DNA from: Epiperipatus broadwayi
Taxonomy: Eukaryota > Onychophora > Udeonychophora > Euonychophora > Peripatidae
Reading direction: 5' to 3'
DNA length: 64,000 bases
Assembly (NCBI GenBank): GCA_028023455.1
Contig: JAQFVV010006312.1
Span: forward strand, 436,001-500,000
Below, in pieces: positions 22,513 to 36,420 of this stretch (position 1 is the stretch's first letter; every line of letters starts with the position of its first letter). Made by a program: the position numbers and the translations under genes. Under the pieces are notes generated by a model. The model was not told the DNA's origin, did not search any database, and was given only the letters and a program-made list of their open reading frames with translations.

Positions 22513-22836
22513 TAACGATAGCAAACTTTGTAATCAATGAATGCAAAGTTTGTCAACAAAATCCCTATCTAGTGCCTACTTCTTCAATATCCCCAGACTA
22601 GTTTGTAGCTTAGATTGAGAATATTTTTATGTTTTCAGCTTGGGTTCCTAGCTTTATAGTTAACTAAATAGGTAAATGGTGGCTGCTGGAGGGTTGCATT
22701 AAATCCCGAGATCTAGGTACAGTGCTCTCAAATCCAAGATTCCTCACTGATGAAAGCTACAAGCTAGAAACTAGTCTGGCAATATTAAAGGATTAGGCAC
22801 TAGATAGGGATTTTATGCATAAACTTTACATCCATT
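22513..22836. repeat. Inverted (foldback) element with a hammerhead ribozyme
   Basis: Two inverted arms of about 90-110 bp (22513-22620 and 22740-22836) share CAAAATCCCTATCTAGTGCC (inverted near 22560-22580 and 22794-22815), GACTAGTTT and AAACTTTGCAT. A 120-bp centre separates them. The right arm read on the plus strand contains a hammerhead motif (22731-22794). The left arm is the same unit on the minus strand with the core deleted. The right end directly abuts the AAT microsatellite. The layout matches the elements at 46.5-47.5 and 52.6-53.9 kb, although the sequences differ. Confidence 0.65.
22731..22794 (+). ncRNA. Hammerhead ribozyme motif, type I (HHR-1)
   Basis: The core is CTGATGA (22747-22753), a helix II of AGCT/AGCT with loop ACA (22755-22765), GAAA (22667+100, i.e. 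22767-22770) and a self-complementary helix III ACTAGT (22770-22775). Predicted cleavage follows C22776 (GTC). Helix I has three inner pairs (TCA with TGG, including a G-T wobble), an internal loop, and an outer helix AATCC/GGATT (22731-22735 with 22790-22794). The 10.1-11.1 pair is A-A instead of G-C, which may weaken activity. The very short palindromic helix III is the type known to work as a dimer in Penelope and retrozyme hammerheads. Confidence 0.6.
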
Positions 22837-22847
22837 GATATTAACCG

Positions 22848-22999
<152 letters not shown>

Positions 23000-25900
23000 T
23001 ATTAACTATAGGTAAATTATAATTCATCCAGTAAAAACAAAATAATTATTAGGATTATGAGAGTGGAAGATGAAAGAAGATGAAAAATGTTCAAACAAGA
23101 AATTATTTTCATCTATCATCATGTTTGCTGACATAGTGTGATTTCTCAATTATCTCAGTAACTTTTCTGGTTTTTCTTTAGTGGTGAATATTACATTTGT
23201 ATAGGATTAAATATTTAAAAATTCTTTATCAAGACCAATATCCATAACTTTGAATGAGAGTATTAATGATGATTAGTGCTATATTATTGTTTTAGCAGAA
23301 CCTCTCCAACACTGATTATTCAAATGTAGATAAGAGCTTCACAAATTTCTCATGGAATTTCATAAATTATCTGGACTTCCAAAAGGATTGCATTATTAGG
23401 TCTGTTCAAAATGTTACCAATTTTTTGATTAGCATCATATATTGAAGCAGTTGGATCTAAGTTCGATCCTAGCTTCATGATCTTTCACATGTAGCCAACT
23501 TCAAACCTTGTACTAACCTTGAATTTCCTATGCAATGGGGCTTTATACGTTCAGTCCACGCTAGTTTTCTTAAAGAAAAACTATTATAAATGGGTGTTAA
23601 AATTAACTCATTTGAGATTTAAATTAATCATTTTTACTAATAAATTTATAATAGAATTATTCCTGAATTTATATATATTATAACTGCGTGGATTGTGCGT
23701 ATATATTTATAAATATTTAAATGCACATATTCGTTCTAAAGTTTCACTGCATTGGGAATGTTTTATTTTACTTTAAATAGTTTGTTCAAATTTTTAGTGA
23801 TTAAAAGCTACATTCTTTCGATAAGCTTTCAGATTGTCCCTTTCCAAAAACAATGGGTAAAGTTTTTATTAATTAAAAAAAAGATAAGTATTTAAAATGT
23901 AAGGATGGTCGCTAATTAAATCATTTTTCTGATTTTAAAAATTCATTTTCTAATTAGAAAATGAATTCAAGTTAATGAGTTTGAAAGCCTTATCAAAGGA
24001 ATATATCTAAAAACAACTAATAAATTGATAATGAAAGAAGAGCTTGCCTGAAGGCATCAGAGGACAGATAAATAGCCCAGAAAAAGTTTTCAAGCGGCTA
24101 TTATTCCTCATTAAGAGAAGCCATATATATTTCATTAGAGAAGAAGCTGCCCAGTTAAATTATGAAGTAAAATAGTGTTTCTACCATGGTGGGGGGGGGG
24201 CTTAACTTCAAGAGTCTGACTACGGTTCCTTAAGTCCCCTGAAAATCTTCAATGTGGCTGTAATATAAAAATTCATATACCAATCATAAGCTGCCGAAAC
24301 CTTAGAGAAATCCATCAAAATGCTATTCACATAATTTTCAAAATGCGCGCATACGTTTCATTCAACTGGGCTCTGCCCTGTGGAAACTCAGAAGCCAACC
24401 ATGAAGAAATGGTAATATCTTTCCTTTTGAACCTGGCCAGTTCTAAACTTTAAGTTAAACATCTTTAAGCTATCTACTGTAAAATTGTCTTTTTATTAAT
24501 GTTATTTTAAATTATGTAGTAATTCTCTATCTATCTCTAGTCTTTAAATTTAATATCTGTTAACTTTCCTTTCTTACAATGGCAGTTCATTTATTTAACC
24601 CTACTATATATTTGCTAGATGATTATTAATATAATTTATTTTTTATTATATGCCAATAATAACTTCAACTCGATAATAATTTCCTTCGTTGCATTTGCCG
24701 TGTTAAATAATATTATATTTATTTTTATAGTAATTCTTACCCACTAGAACTAATTTGATACAGTTCTATTAATTATTGAGTTGAAGGATTTATACAATTT
24801 TTGCTATTTTATTAATGGCTAATAACAACAAATTATTAGCTCAATTTCTAACCTATGCTCCCGACCACTTTACTGAGCTTATAATATCTATTTATTCACA
24901 TTAATATATTGTTTCACAAAAAGGTCAATAAAGGAGTTAAATGAATATATTCTAATTGAAATTTTATACTTTCTAGTAATATTCAGGAAGGGCATGGGAT
25001 TTAGGGCATAATTAATATAATTTCTAATTGCATTAAATACTTTTTGATTAAAGCACATTTGACTTTAATTTAACTTGATCAGGTCATCACGTAGAGCACT
25101 CTTTATGTAAATTGGGTTTTATTATTTAAATACGATGATTACCAAGTCATCATTTTCCGAACGTTGCTGACGCGAGCCATCTCCTGTTTCATAGGCTTGT
25201 CCTCGGTGATATTTCTATTAGTTTAATTATCTAGGAAGAAAGCACTTCCTCCACTTGCTCGTTTTTTTATTATATTGGAACACCAAAGGCTCGTGGCTAT
25301 GACCCAGCCTGGTTTCCCCTCATACTTAAATCACGGACCAGCCATCATATTTATTGTGTTCATTTTTATAGCTCATAAGTCGTCAGTACCATTTATTTTT
25401 CAGTTCCAGTAAAGCCCACTCTAATGCTCTTAAATCGTGATGAATTGATTTTATTAAAGTCGAACAAATTCATATTTATTTATAATTAAGTAAGTTTTCT
25501 ATTAAATATTAAAGTTATGCCCTAAATACGTATCTTGCTCTTTGTGAATTGATTTACAAATGTGAAAATAAATATCACATTCTTTCCTTTAGAATCAGAA
25601 TAATAATTTCAGTCATAGCCAAATACCTTTATCTACCTTTATTTTCTTGTCAGGGGCATAGACATATATTTATCATATAATATTGTGTAATAGTATTGGC
25701 ATATAATAAGGACTGCCATTCTTACTGTAAATATAAATTCCGTTTAAAGACTAGAGGTTATCTATATAATCACAAACTAAAAGTTGAACAAAATTATAAT
25801 TATTATTAAACATTTTATTAACCAATTTGGTTTTTTTTTACTTTCTTTTTATTCAAATTATTTTAATATTAATGCTCACTGTCTGTATTGGCAACCCGAA

Positions 25901-26458
25901 CATATATATATGAGTTGACTTATAAAGATTCTTAGTTATTTTATTATACTTCATTATAGTTAAATCAGGGGTCTCATTAATCATCATTATCCATTGAGCT
26001 AGTTCCTTGGTGCATAGTCATGTACCATCGATATATGTCATCCATTGATTTGATCTGAGCTCATGAGTTGGGTTTGAATTCAGTTTGAACCGCCTGAGCT
26101 TGGATCCGACTTTGAGTTTGAGTTTGTTGATGTGTTGGCTTCTTTTTGACTGGTACAATATGTTATTCTTATGTTATAACATTTTAGAATACATTTCAAT
26201 ATTGTTTGTAATTTATTTTACCTAAAAAAACTAATACTAAATGATTATTACTTTTTTGTTTGTTTGTTTTTTAAGAACACATTGGTCAATTAAATTAAGA
26301 CTTTGTTTATAATTTCTTTACTATAATTATTATCATAACAATACATAATACTATTTGAAATCTGTACTGTTTCATAGCCACACTGCCTTTTTAAATAAAT
26401 TTGAGCCTGAATTTTTGCAGTCCATTAAAAAAAATTCTCTTCAATGTATGCTGCAATA
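23000..26458. other. AT-rich sequence with no gene seen
   Basis: No coding region or known element was recognised in 3.4 kb. Slightly GC-richer patches occur at 23440-23570, 24030-24440 (with an 11-base G run at 24189) and 25150-25400, without open frames. The motif AAGTTCGATCCTAG at 23459 resembles a Pol III B box, but no A box is visible upstream. Confidence 0.45.
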
Positions 26459-26474
26459 ATATATATATATATAT

Positions 26475-29400
26475 TGTAACCTTCCCTGTCTTAAACTGCA
26501 TAGTCATAAACAAATCACTACGCATGTTTTTAAGCGTTTAATTCCAATGTAATCTTTGTCTATTACAACTATAGAGTATACCTTCTTCTAATCTCTCTCT
26601 CTCTGCTTCAACACTCAATCTAAGCAAATCTAGAATACACACTTATAAAATTATAAGTGTTAAACCAAAGATAAGATTTCCTTATTGGCTAAGCTCACAT
26701 GAAACTATACTTAGAGAAGATCACAAGGTGAGTAATAACTTCTGGTCAAACCAACCCCAAAATCCATAAATAAGCAAGTAAACAAAAGATTGTAAAATGA
26801 ACTTAATCTTTTCAAAATAAATAATTAATGATTAGATCAATGAAATGAATATGAAATTAAAATACAAATTAAGCAATAAGTAAGTTAAGATGTAGATAAT
26901 GTAATGGATAATGAAAATAAATAGAAATTAAATAATAAAATGAAATAAGTCTGATAATGAATAGAAAAGGAATGAATATGTATTAGAATAATGAATGATT
27001 AATATGATGATAAAATAAGAGTTAATGGATGATCAAGATGATAATGAAATAGGAGCTAATGAATAGTGAGTTAATTAGAATAAAGAATTAGGATGAAAGG
27101 AGAGTAAAGGAAAATGGGAATGACAGATGAGAAAATGATGATGATGAAAGATGAATTCCAGAACTCTAACTTTGGTATTAAATTAAATGATAATGAAACA
27201 ATTAAATCAATTATGGACTTCGAGCTCTGCAAAACCAGAATATTCAATATAAAGTCAAAACAAGCTATATATGTTTCAGATAAAAAAGCAATTGATATTT
27301 TAAAATTTAATTGACTTTTACAAAACAGTGAATGTACCTAAATCCAATCCAACTATAATAAACAACTAAATTTAACATCTACTATAAAATTAAATTCTAC
27401 ATTACAAATTAATACAACCTATTCTTCTCAGGGTTCACCTTACTTAAAGTTTATTATATAGCATATACTTGGGTCAGTGAGAGGGATTTTGCCACTACCC
27501 AAATATAATGCACAAAACGGTTCTTGTTAAAAAATTATAATTAATAAATACTTAGCAGTTCTAAAGAAACTTTATAACTAATATAAACTTTAAGCTTCCA
27601 TTTGTATGAATAATTTTCACTAGCTAAACAAAGACTTACTGACTTCTTTCTCTTAAATAAGTAATAACCATGTGATCAAGATCAGTGAATAATAAATCTG
27701 CAGGTTCAAATAAAATGATTAAACCAATATCAAATGTTTAATCTTTTAGTACATCACCTAGAATAATATATATACTTTAGGTTAACAATATTTTATTTAT
27801 TAAGTAATGAAGCCCTAGATATACTCATAAATGACAGGGCTTAGTAAAATTACTCTGGTATACCAACCTATAGTAACTTATACACTATTGATTGATGATG
27901 ATTTCCATATAATCATTGGATATGTCAATAGCAATAACAATAATAATGTGTGTGTATGTTAATTAGCAATAAGACTACTGATGACTAAGTAAATGTTTAA
28001 CATAATAAAATTTATTTACAATATTCATTTTAGTTAGATACCTTACATGAAACAAGATTATTTATTAATGACAATCAGGAATGGGGATTACTTGATATCC
28101 CCTTAACTATACACATATAATGACAAACTAATAGTGATATCTCTTGTATTCCTATTATTGTGAGCTATATTTTAAATATTACTCTATCTTATAGAATAAG
28201 ATAGTCTACCGTGTTCGAATATGCATCCTCGAAACACCGGCTCTTAGGCAGAGAAGAACATACTCAGAGAGTATGTATGCTCAAACGATAGCTATAAAAT
28301 ATATAACTAGCGTTACATTTCCAGGACATAGCTTCTTCTCGGCTGTTGAGTTCAACACCATGTTCAAAGCACTTTTTTTGTTTGTGTATAAACACGGGCA
28401 CCAGCTATCTATTCAAAAAGAATAAACAACACACTTTGAGCAATGGCCACTAACTCAACGCCTAAATCCATGACTGGCTCAGCTGTTTGTAATCACTAAT
28501 AGATTATACATAATTAGTGGTTAAAAGAATTGACAAAAGAATTGTAAAAGGAATTTATAAAAGAGATTGATAAAAAGAATTTGACTGACAAATAAAGTTT
28601 AATTTTAAAGACAATTCATTAACTAACATTAATTTACTAATTTTAAACATCTTTATAATTTAATATAATACACACACATTTTAAATTAACATTTCTAAAC
28701 TAGTTTAAATATTCTTGTTGATTTTAATAATAGAACACTGGTATTTATCTAATTTAACTAATAACACTGATATAATGATCACGCACATTTTAACTCATAT
28801 AGCATTCACAAATATAATAAAGCATTAATAGCATTTGAAACTTAAACACACATATCAATAGTTCATTTTATGTATGATATAGAGTTCATATAATTAGACT
28901 CTTGGAGGATTCACACGAATTAATGCAATGCAATGGCTATTACAGTATAAATGAAAATAAGCAAATGTTTTACCTAGGATTTTGAACGTAGATTTAGAAC
29001 TTTGTTTTTTCTTGTTTGTTGCTTCTTCCAGCCGGCTGGGACATTTCCTTGATGAGCTTCCTTATTATTCATGATCATTACTATTGGAGACAATTAGATA
29101 CTGATGGAGATTTTCTAAGATGTTATGCTGACATTATTTCATGGGCAAATCTTGCTGTTTTCATTGGACATCAGGCTGGAGAGACATGTATTCCCAAAAG
29201 CTGTTCAACACTGCATTTTTGTGTTTCTGGATACAATTAACTTAACTGATTGAAATTAACTGACTCAACTGATTTGTGAACTGACCTCTTGTCTCAACTG
29301 ATTGTCCGATACAATATTCAGTATTTATACTGATGATGTGTTGTCCCTTTAATATCCTCCAGCTAATATCTGTTGTCGAAATTCTTTAGCAATTAATCCT

Positions 29401-29562
29401 TTGACAACATGTTTTTGAAGATTGTTTAATTAATAATAGCCATGCAGATGTATTGCTTTATATTTTTAATTAATAGCCATTGCTGTGTTTTTTAATGATA
29501 ATCTTCTTTTATTTCATTTTAATATTTATTACGCATACATTTTTTATTTATTTACCATCACA
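26475..29562 (-). mobile_element. LTR-like unit E1 (probable solo LTR)
   Basis: The unit is bounded by (AT)n on both sides (26459-26474 and 29563-29572). On the minus strand it begins TGTGATGG and ends GACAGGGAAGGTTACA, the TG...CA form of LTRs. A TATA-like box TATAAATA (29329-29322, minus) is followed about 350 nt later by a splice donor CCTAG|GTAAAA (exon end 28974), the arrangement also found in E4. The block at 26780-27115 is an A/G-rich cryptic simple repeat. No conserved protein is encoded; the 74-codon plus-strand frame at 29016-29240 overlaps the leader and looks accidental. The 3.1-kb length is large for a solo LTR. Confidence 0.5.
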
Positions 29563-29572
29563 TATATATATA

Positions 29573-31410
29573 TGCACATATATTACTAGTTTTAAGATTA
29601 TTTTTCTTTAATTCAAATGAAAAGAGATTTGTATTTTTTAAACTTTAAATTATTTATATTTTACTAATACTAATAAGAAAACTCTTTACTGCCTTTTTAT
29701 AAAACCTTTAGTTGATTTTTCTAACGAAAGACCCCTCTCCCCTTCTAATTAATTAATTGCAGCTTTTATTTCAAAAATTAACGATAGAAAGCTATTTGAT
29801 TCTTATTCTTTTCGAAAACAAACTGTAATAAACTCTTCAACATTTAATTTTACGTTTTTTTATTTTTATGAAAGATTATTTTAATAATTTTTTTTAGATA
29901 AAATTATATGTGCCAATATCAATATTGGTACAGTAGTTACCATAGTGGAATTATCCTACTATTTAAATTACAAAATAAAATTTATAAAAATCTTTGGGAT
30001 AAGCAATCTTTTAAATCTATTAATGGAGTTTTAACTTAATATCTCAAATTGGATCTATTTAGTTTATTACAATATGGTAAGGCAATTACCAATATGCAAT
30101 ATTATTAATAATTTATCATTATTTACTGTAAAAGATTTATTATACTGATGTGGGACAGACATCATAAGTTAAATACATATATGACACAAAAATATTGCCT
30201 ATGACCAATCTAATCATTTAATAATTAAATGATCTTATCGATTCATTGGTGAATCACCACTTGATAAAGATACTTCTACCTTGTTCATGTACACCCCTTG
30301 CTATATTATGTAGAAGTTCTATACACTAATAAATTTGTTTGGTCTGCCCATCAACTAATGATGATTACACATCATCATCAAAACACTATCCCAATTAAAC
30401 AAACACTATGGATAGACTAGTGTCCCGTAAGCTAACTTATTTTATCCTTATCACTGGATTATGAATACTAATCATGGTGGAAAACTAATTCTAACTTCAT
30501 GAAGGATCTAATAATAAAGGAGGCTTTACAAAACAAAATGGAAGTTGCATAGAAAAACAACATGAAAATTGTATATGGAAAACAACATGAAGGTTGTATA
30601 CTAAAAATGGCTCATTCTCATACCTTCATTGGTATACAAGTGCGGGCAGTGCCTCGACACGTAAAATAGAATTCAGACCATGGGATTATCCTTTTTTGGG
30701 AATTAATTATGCTCTAAGCACTAACTCTTAACTAGCCTCAACAATATCAGATTATTACTTTGATTATTTTTTTTTATACGTGGAGAATTACGTCTTATTC
30801 CGATTTTTTTAAAAGTAATCTCTCCAGCTTCCAAACTTGTTCTAGCCATTACTATTTGTCTTACAAGTTGTGATTGGTCCTAAATAATCCAATCATAGTA
30901 AATGTACATAAATTAATATTTTTAATTTCTCTAGTGAGGAAAATCTACACTGATATTTCAATTTAACATAATATACAATGTATTTAAAGATCGTTTGTAT
31001 ATAAAATTTAGAAGAATTATAAATTGATTTTGGTTGTTTATTTTTTTTAATTGTTGTTTAATAATAATGAAAGTTTAAATACTTTCCTATTTTCAAATTG
31101 GTTTTATACTAGTAATATTATTTTAACTAGCTACCACTAGAAATTGTGATAAAATATTTATAAGATAAATATCCATTCCATCAGACTTTCCAGTGCACTA
31201 TTAGTCAAAACTATCATCCCTTTTAAAATATTTACGAGTGCTTTTGGTTTAATTGGAAAATCTATAATCCAATAAGCCTTTTAATATATATAATTAATAT
31301 TTACACACTACTTTTCAATAATTTATAACTTATTACAATTTTAAAATTTAAAATTTTACACACTGAACCCTTGAATAAAATTTACTACCATGAGCCCAAA
31401 ACATATGGTT

Positions 31411-31413
<3 letters not shown>
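29573..31413 (+). mobile_element. Possible LTR-like unit E5
   Basis: The interval starts TGCACATATA after the (TA)n next to E1 and ends ACATATGGTTACA directly before the (AT)n at 31414. TG...TTACA termini between AT runs match the neighbouring units, which is the only support. No TATA-leader-donor set or coding frame was recognised. It may instead be ordinary sequence between two insertions. Confidence 0.3.

Positions 31414-31469
<56 letters not shown>
31414..31469. repeat. (AT)n microsatellite
   Basis: A 56-bp uninterrupted AT run bounded by GGTTACA on the left and TGTACC on the right, i.e. between two LTR-like termini. Confidence 0.9.
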
Positions 31470-31472
<3 letters not shown>

Positions 31473-33514
31473 ACCGATCACTTTTATTTCTTTTGATTGC
31501 TGAGGATGCCACTAGGTCACTTACTATCTAAAAAAAATAATTTACAGTGATCAAGAGTTAACAAGGGTAATGAATGCCACCAGCTATACCCAGGGAGAGA
31601 AAGAGAGATCTTTAACATTGTTCAGACAATTGAGAAAAAAATTCAGAGACAAACATCAGCCAAAATAATTTCAAATATTTTATAGTTTATTAAACTCTCA
31701 ATACTAAATTCCAGGCAAACAAAATATGAAAGTTGTCCCTAGATTTCTCTAGAATATTTATCAGAGAGTGTGCGTGAGTATAAAAACATTAAACACCCTG
31801 GCAGTTAAATTCATTTTTTCACCTACTATTTAAAAAGGGATTTATAATTTCTTCATGCTACCAGTTTACATAAACAAATTCCAGTTTCCCTATTTAGAGA
31901 TTTTAAAACACAGGGGTCTTGTAGGGAATACAATGAAACAGCTCAGGCAAGCTTTCCTTATCCTGGAAAAGGACCTTCAGGACCAGCAGTGTTATATGTC
32001 TGAAGAACAGCTCATGAATGACCATGTTCAAGATCATCAAGGTTGATTTCAATACAATACAAGAAAATAGAACAAGAAAACATTACGATTTTATGTAATC
32101 TTAAACAGAAGAAAACAAAATCTCTGATTTAGGATAAACAGAACAATATACTCGATAAATCACCAGCCAAAAAATTTTCGGTCTGCAGAAAATGCAAACC
32201 AAGATTGACTAAATTAATTATAAAGAAAGAATAAAGGACAGGTGAGTTAAAAGAAATTTATGAATGTCTGCCAAAGCATTTATCAAGGGTTAGTAATATA
32301 AAAGAGGAAAACACTAAGCATATATAATAGAGATTCACAATACCCTCTCAAATAAATAAATTTAAAAAAATATGGTAAGACTCCACTACATACAATAATA
32401 AGAAAAATACGTTAAATAATTAACAATATTAAAGGAATATTAAAAATTTATAATAAAGATAGATTTCTTTTAAGATTAAGCTGAGACCTTAACAGAGATT
32501 TAACTAGAGATTTAAGCTCTGGTTTCAATATAGGAAAGTTCAGTTATCTTTCACACTTTGAATTGTCTGTAAGGGTACAAAGTTCTTTCTAACTCGAGTC
32601 CATTATGAAGGCTTTTGATTTATATCTCTTTGGTAGTGAGTATGGAGTCATTGTTTGGATCAGTTCTGGTCTAGGCTTTTAAGACATGATCTTGAAGAAA
32701 CAATTCAGAATCTGGGGCCCATCTTTGGGTGGATTTACCACTGCATGTTCTAGGTAAGATTTTGCATTGTGTGTAGTTTTAGCATTCTGCAGAGAGGATT
32801 GCTATTTAGCAACTATATGATTTCAGCAGAATTTAACAATAGTGATCTGGACAGAAATCTTTTAAAAATCAGGTAGCACAACAATTCGAATAAGGATCAC
32901 AAGTAGAATACTAAGGAGTTGAATCACTTTCCACAATCAGAATAATGATAAGCTGAATAATAATCAGTCCGAAATCCCAGGGCTATTTATGTACACTCTT
33001 TATCTCCCGTATCATTTTTAACTAGAAGTTTTTGCCCAGGCAAATTTTTATCTCAGACTTAATCTTAATTACAAAAAAATCTGACCAGTGATACTATCTT
33101 ATCCACAATTAATTAAAAAAACATGAATGAAAAATTAAGTCCCAGCTTTTCCTTTTTTTTTAAATAAATTAAAAATAGATTATAATTAAAAATAAAAGAA
33201 CCAGGAACGCAATCAAAACTTTCAAAATTAAAATGCTTTTTCTTCTTAAAAGATTAAAACTTTTAAACTAGAATGTTTTTTTACAAATAGATAATAAAAA
33301 AAAAAAAGAAAATAGATTTTCAACAAAAATCTTTTGAAAATAAAAATCATAGAATTTTAACATGTAAATGAGGGTGTGTTATTGTATATACTGTTAATAC
33401 ATAAAAAAACAATATACAAAACTTTTAAATAGTTTTTTTTTAAAACTTTATAAAAATAAAAATTACTTTAAATTTTGCGATGAAACTTTTGAAGCGGATA
33501 AAGCATCTGGTTCA
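31470..33514 (+). mobile_element. LTR-like unit E3 (probable solo LTR)
   Basis: It starts TGTACCGATC after (AT)n and ends CATCTGGTTCA before the next AT run. It contains CAGTTATCTTTCACACTTTG (32540-32559), similar to CAGTTTAGTTATCTTTCAGTG in the leader at 63.3 kb. About 200 nt later lies a strong splice donor TTCTAG|GTAAGAT (intron from 32754). The order of leader then donor matches E1, E4 and the 63.3-kb unit. A 63-codon frame at 31855-32046 has no recognised homology. Confidence 0.45.
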
Positions 33515-33522
33515 ATATATAT

Positions 33523-36402
33523 TGTAACCCTTCCCCAACACCAATCCTACATCTCCTGTCAATAAATACCTGGAGTGCCAATTCTATTGATAATAGAATA
33601 AACTACTAATCTGATTCTACTTTGAATTACTATTGAACTCTTGGAATACTGTCCAACTATAGCTTAGCTCAGTGGGGGCTACAGAGATCTATAATATGAA
33701 AAATGCAAATAAAATACAGGAGGAAACACTATGATTTAATAAGAGTAAAACATCTACTTGGTTTTGCAATAAATAAGTAATTGAAATTTATTAAAGTTCT
33801 ATCCATTTAAATTAACAAGTTATAGTTCAATTTTATTTCCTCCCTTCATCTAAATATACCAATCAACCTTTAATGAATAATAAGCTTAAATCAAATAAAA
33901 CAAAGATGTAGTACTAATTAACTTTACTCTATGATAAATTTAAATTAAGTAAAACAAAGATGTAGTACCAATTAGCTTTACTACATAATAGATTTAAATT
34001 AAATAAAACAAAATATAGTGCTAATCAACGTTCACTGTGTAATAATTTAAATTAAATAACTAAATTAAAATCTACTTTGAAACAATAAGGAATATCTCAG
34101 GGATTTTATTATATAACTTATTTAAAAATGTATACTCTACAATAGCTACCAATTACCATCGTAAAAGATAACAACATAAATTGAGCATTATTCTAATGGA
34201 ATAACAGTTAGACAATGAAAGAAATAGGATACATTTTGATTTCAAATCATCATCTAAATAATAACTAAGTACATAAACTTTCCCAGAGGATCATCAAATA
34301 GTTTAGCATTTCATATGATATTTGGATCAAGAAAACAATATCATCAGATTGGAACATGTTCATTATTAAATTTATAAAATAGTGCAATCATATCATATTG
34401 GATATGTAGGTGTGTATGTGTGATATGAATGTGTGTAAAGGAAGAATTCTAAACAAAGTTTTTTAATAAATAAAATATTTATTACATTATATAGCCAAAG
34501 AAACATTTTGTATTTCTACTTTACATGTATACACATTATTGGCAAATTCCAATATTCATGACTGATAGACTAACATAAGAGTAATTAACATTAACATAAA
34601 ATTCTTGTGCTTTTATTTCAAACATGCATATGTTAGTAGCCATTGATATGCTTTAGTAAACATTTATTAACACTAACACTAGAATAATTAAACATAAAAT
34701 TAAACTTCTTTGTACTCTTACTTAAGATATACAAATGTTATTAGCCAATTCTAACATTTTGCCAAACAAAACTAACACTGGCATAATTAAACATTAAATA
34801 ATGCAATAAGAATCTAAACATATGAGTTAGAGGTCACACTATCATTCATAAATCAGTTAAACAATTCTATTAACTAACTATGCATTCTTTTATTTTTGCT
34901 TACTCATTCAAAATGAGGATGAATTATTTTGAAGATTTGATGATTTAAAATTTAGAATAAATTAGTATGATATGATTTGAAATGTTTACCAAGACTTACA
35001 AATCCAGTGATGAATTTTTTTCATGCTTTCAGAATCAATAGTATTTTGTATGTGCTAGTGCATTATGCCACCTGTTATAATATAATTAACACAGCCACAT
35101 CCCATCGGTTTGCTTATAAAATCAAAAGATAAAATATAATAGAGATGATGCCATAGACCAACCAACCAACAACTTTAGCACTACTTCTACTTAGATGTTC
35201 TATAAAAGAAATCAATCCTAACTTTTATTTTTATTAGCAAACTACATTACACATGGCTATGAATATATAATGGGAAAACACTCTAAAATGGACACATGAG
35301 GGGTAAGAAGACTTTCTTAACTCTAATAATCTAAACAACAAAATATAGTGACTCCCTAACTTTACTCAGAGGTTTAATATTGGTGTGGATCTAGTCTTGT
35401 CACTGAAAAACAAGGGAAGTACACTGCTCCACTTCATACAACATAATTATCATACTACACAAATGCTCAATCTGGAAAATATAATCCACTCATGATAGTA
35501 TTCAAATAAACTAAGGGAGAGTTCTCTCAATCCCTGACAATATATATCATAAATGACTTCTTTCTTCATAACCACTTAACACATTTCATTCTAAACAAAA
35601 AAAATTCATTTTTAGACAAATTCCTAATTTTTCCACTCCTTTTGGCATATCACATCATCGAAAATCAATTGGAGAAATATACAAGTCAAAACGATTATAA
35701 ATTTAACAATTATATAAATGGATTGTACAAAATAGGCACACACACTCAAAATAATATATAAAATAATTTCAAATCATATTCAATATGTGGATATTATAAC
35801 AACATTAACTAATAAATTGGAAATAAATTTCTAATTCATGATAAATTATAAATATTTTAAATCTGAAGTATAATAATTACTATTAAATAAACCTCATAAC
35901 TTTGATAAGGTGAAAAAAAAATCTTTTATGCATTTACCCCTCTTTTAAATTAGCTGTCAGCTTCATAATAGCAAATGAATATTTTTACTGCTAGTATAGA
36001 ATACATGTATACAACAAAAAAAATTTATATCAAAATAATGATTAATTACTTAGTATAATATTCCTCATATTATACATATCCGAGATGATCTTGAAGCCAA
36101 AGAAAATAATAATAATAAAAAATATAAAGGCAAATAACTTGATCTACTTATCTACTATACTAACAGCAAAAAAAAAATCTTCTTTAACTGAAAAAGAATA
36201 AAAGTTCATTTGCACAGTCTGTAACTAAAGCTTCTTAGGTCTGTATAAAAATAATGGCAATAATTATAAAATGAATAGGTGTTAATAGACATATAGACAA
36301 TTTATAGCAGGATGAACAAAACAAAATTTGGATCCAATTGATGAGCAGCTTTTTAGCAATAGCCAATTGAAGTTGCTGACATTATAGCATGCAAAGTATT
36401 CA
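33523..36402 (-). mobile_element. LTR-like unit E2 (probable solo LTR)
   Basis: On the minus strand it begins TGAATACTTTGC and ends GGGGAAGGGTTACA, close to the E1 end (GGGAAGGTTACA). AT runs flank both sides. A weak donor CTTG|GTAAACA lies near 34990 on the minus strand. There is no coding frame. It contains a 3x54-bp tandem repeat at 33893-34053. It lies immediately next to the complete LTR retrotransposon, separated only by an (AT)n. Confidence 0.45.
33893..34053. repeat. 54-bp tandem repeat, three copies
   Basis: The units begin AAATAAAACAAAGATGTAGT and end ATTTAAATT. The second and third copies are about 85-90% and about 75% similar to the first by eye. It lies inside E2. Confidence 0.75.
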
Positions 36403-36420
36403 ATATATATATATATATAT

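Noticed and set aside
26060-26130. GGGTTTGAATTCAGTTTGAACC as a tRNA or SINE B box
   Set aside because: No A box, no cloverleaf and no repeated copy was seen.
29016-29240. 74-codon plus-strand frame inside E1
   Set aside because: It overlaps the minus-strand leader and donor of the LTR-like unit, with no recognisable domain.
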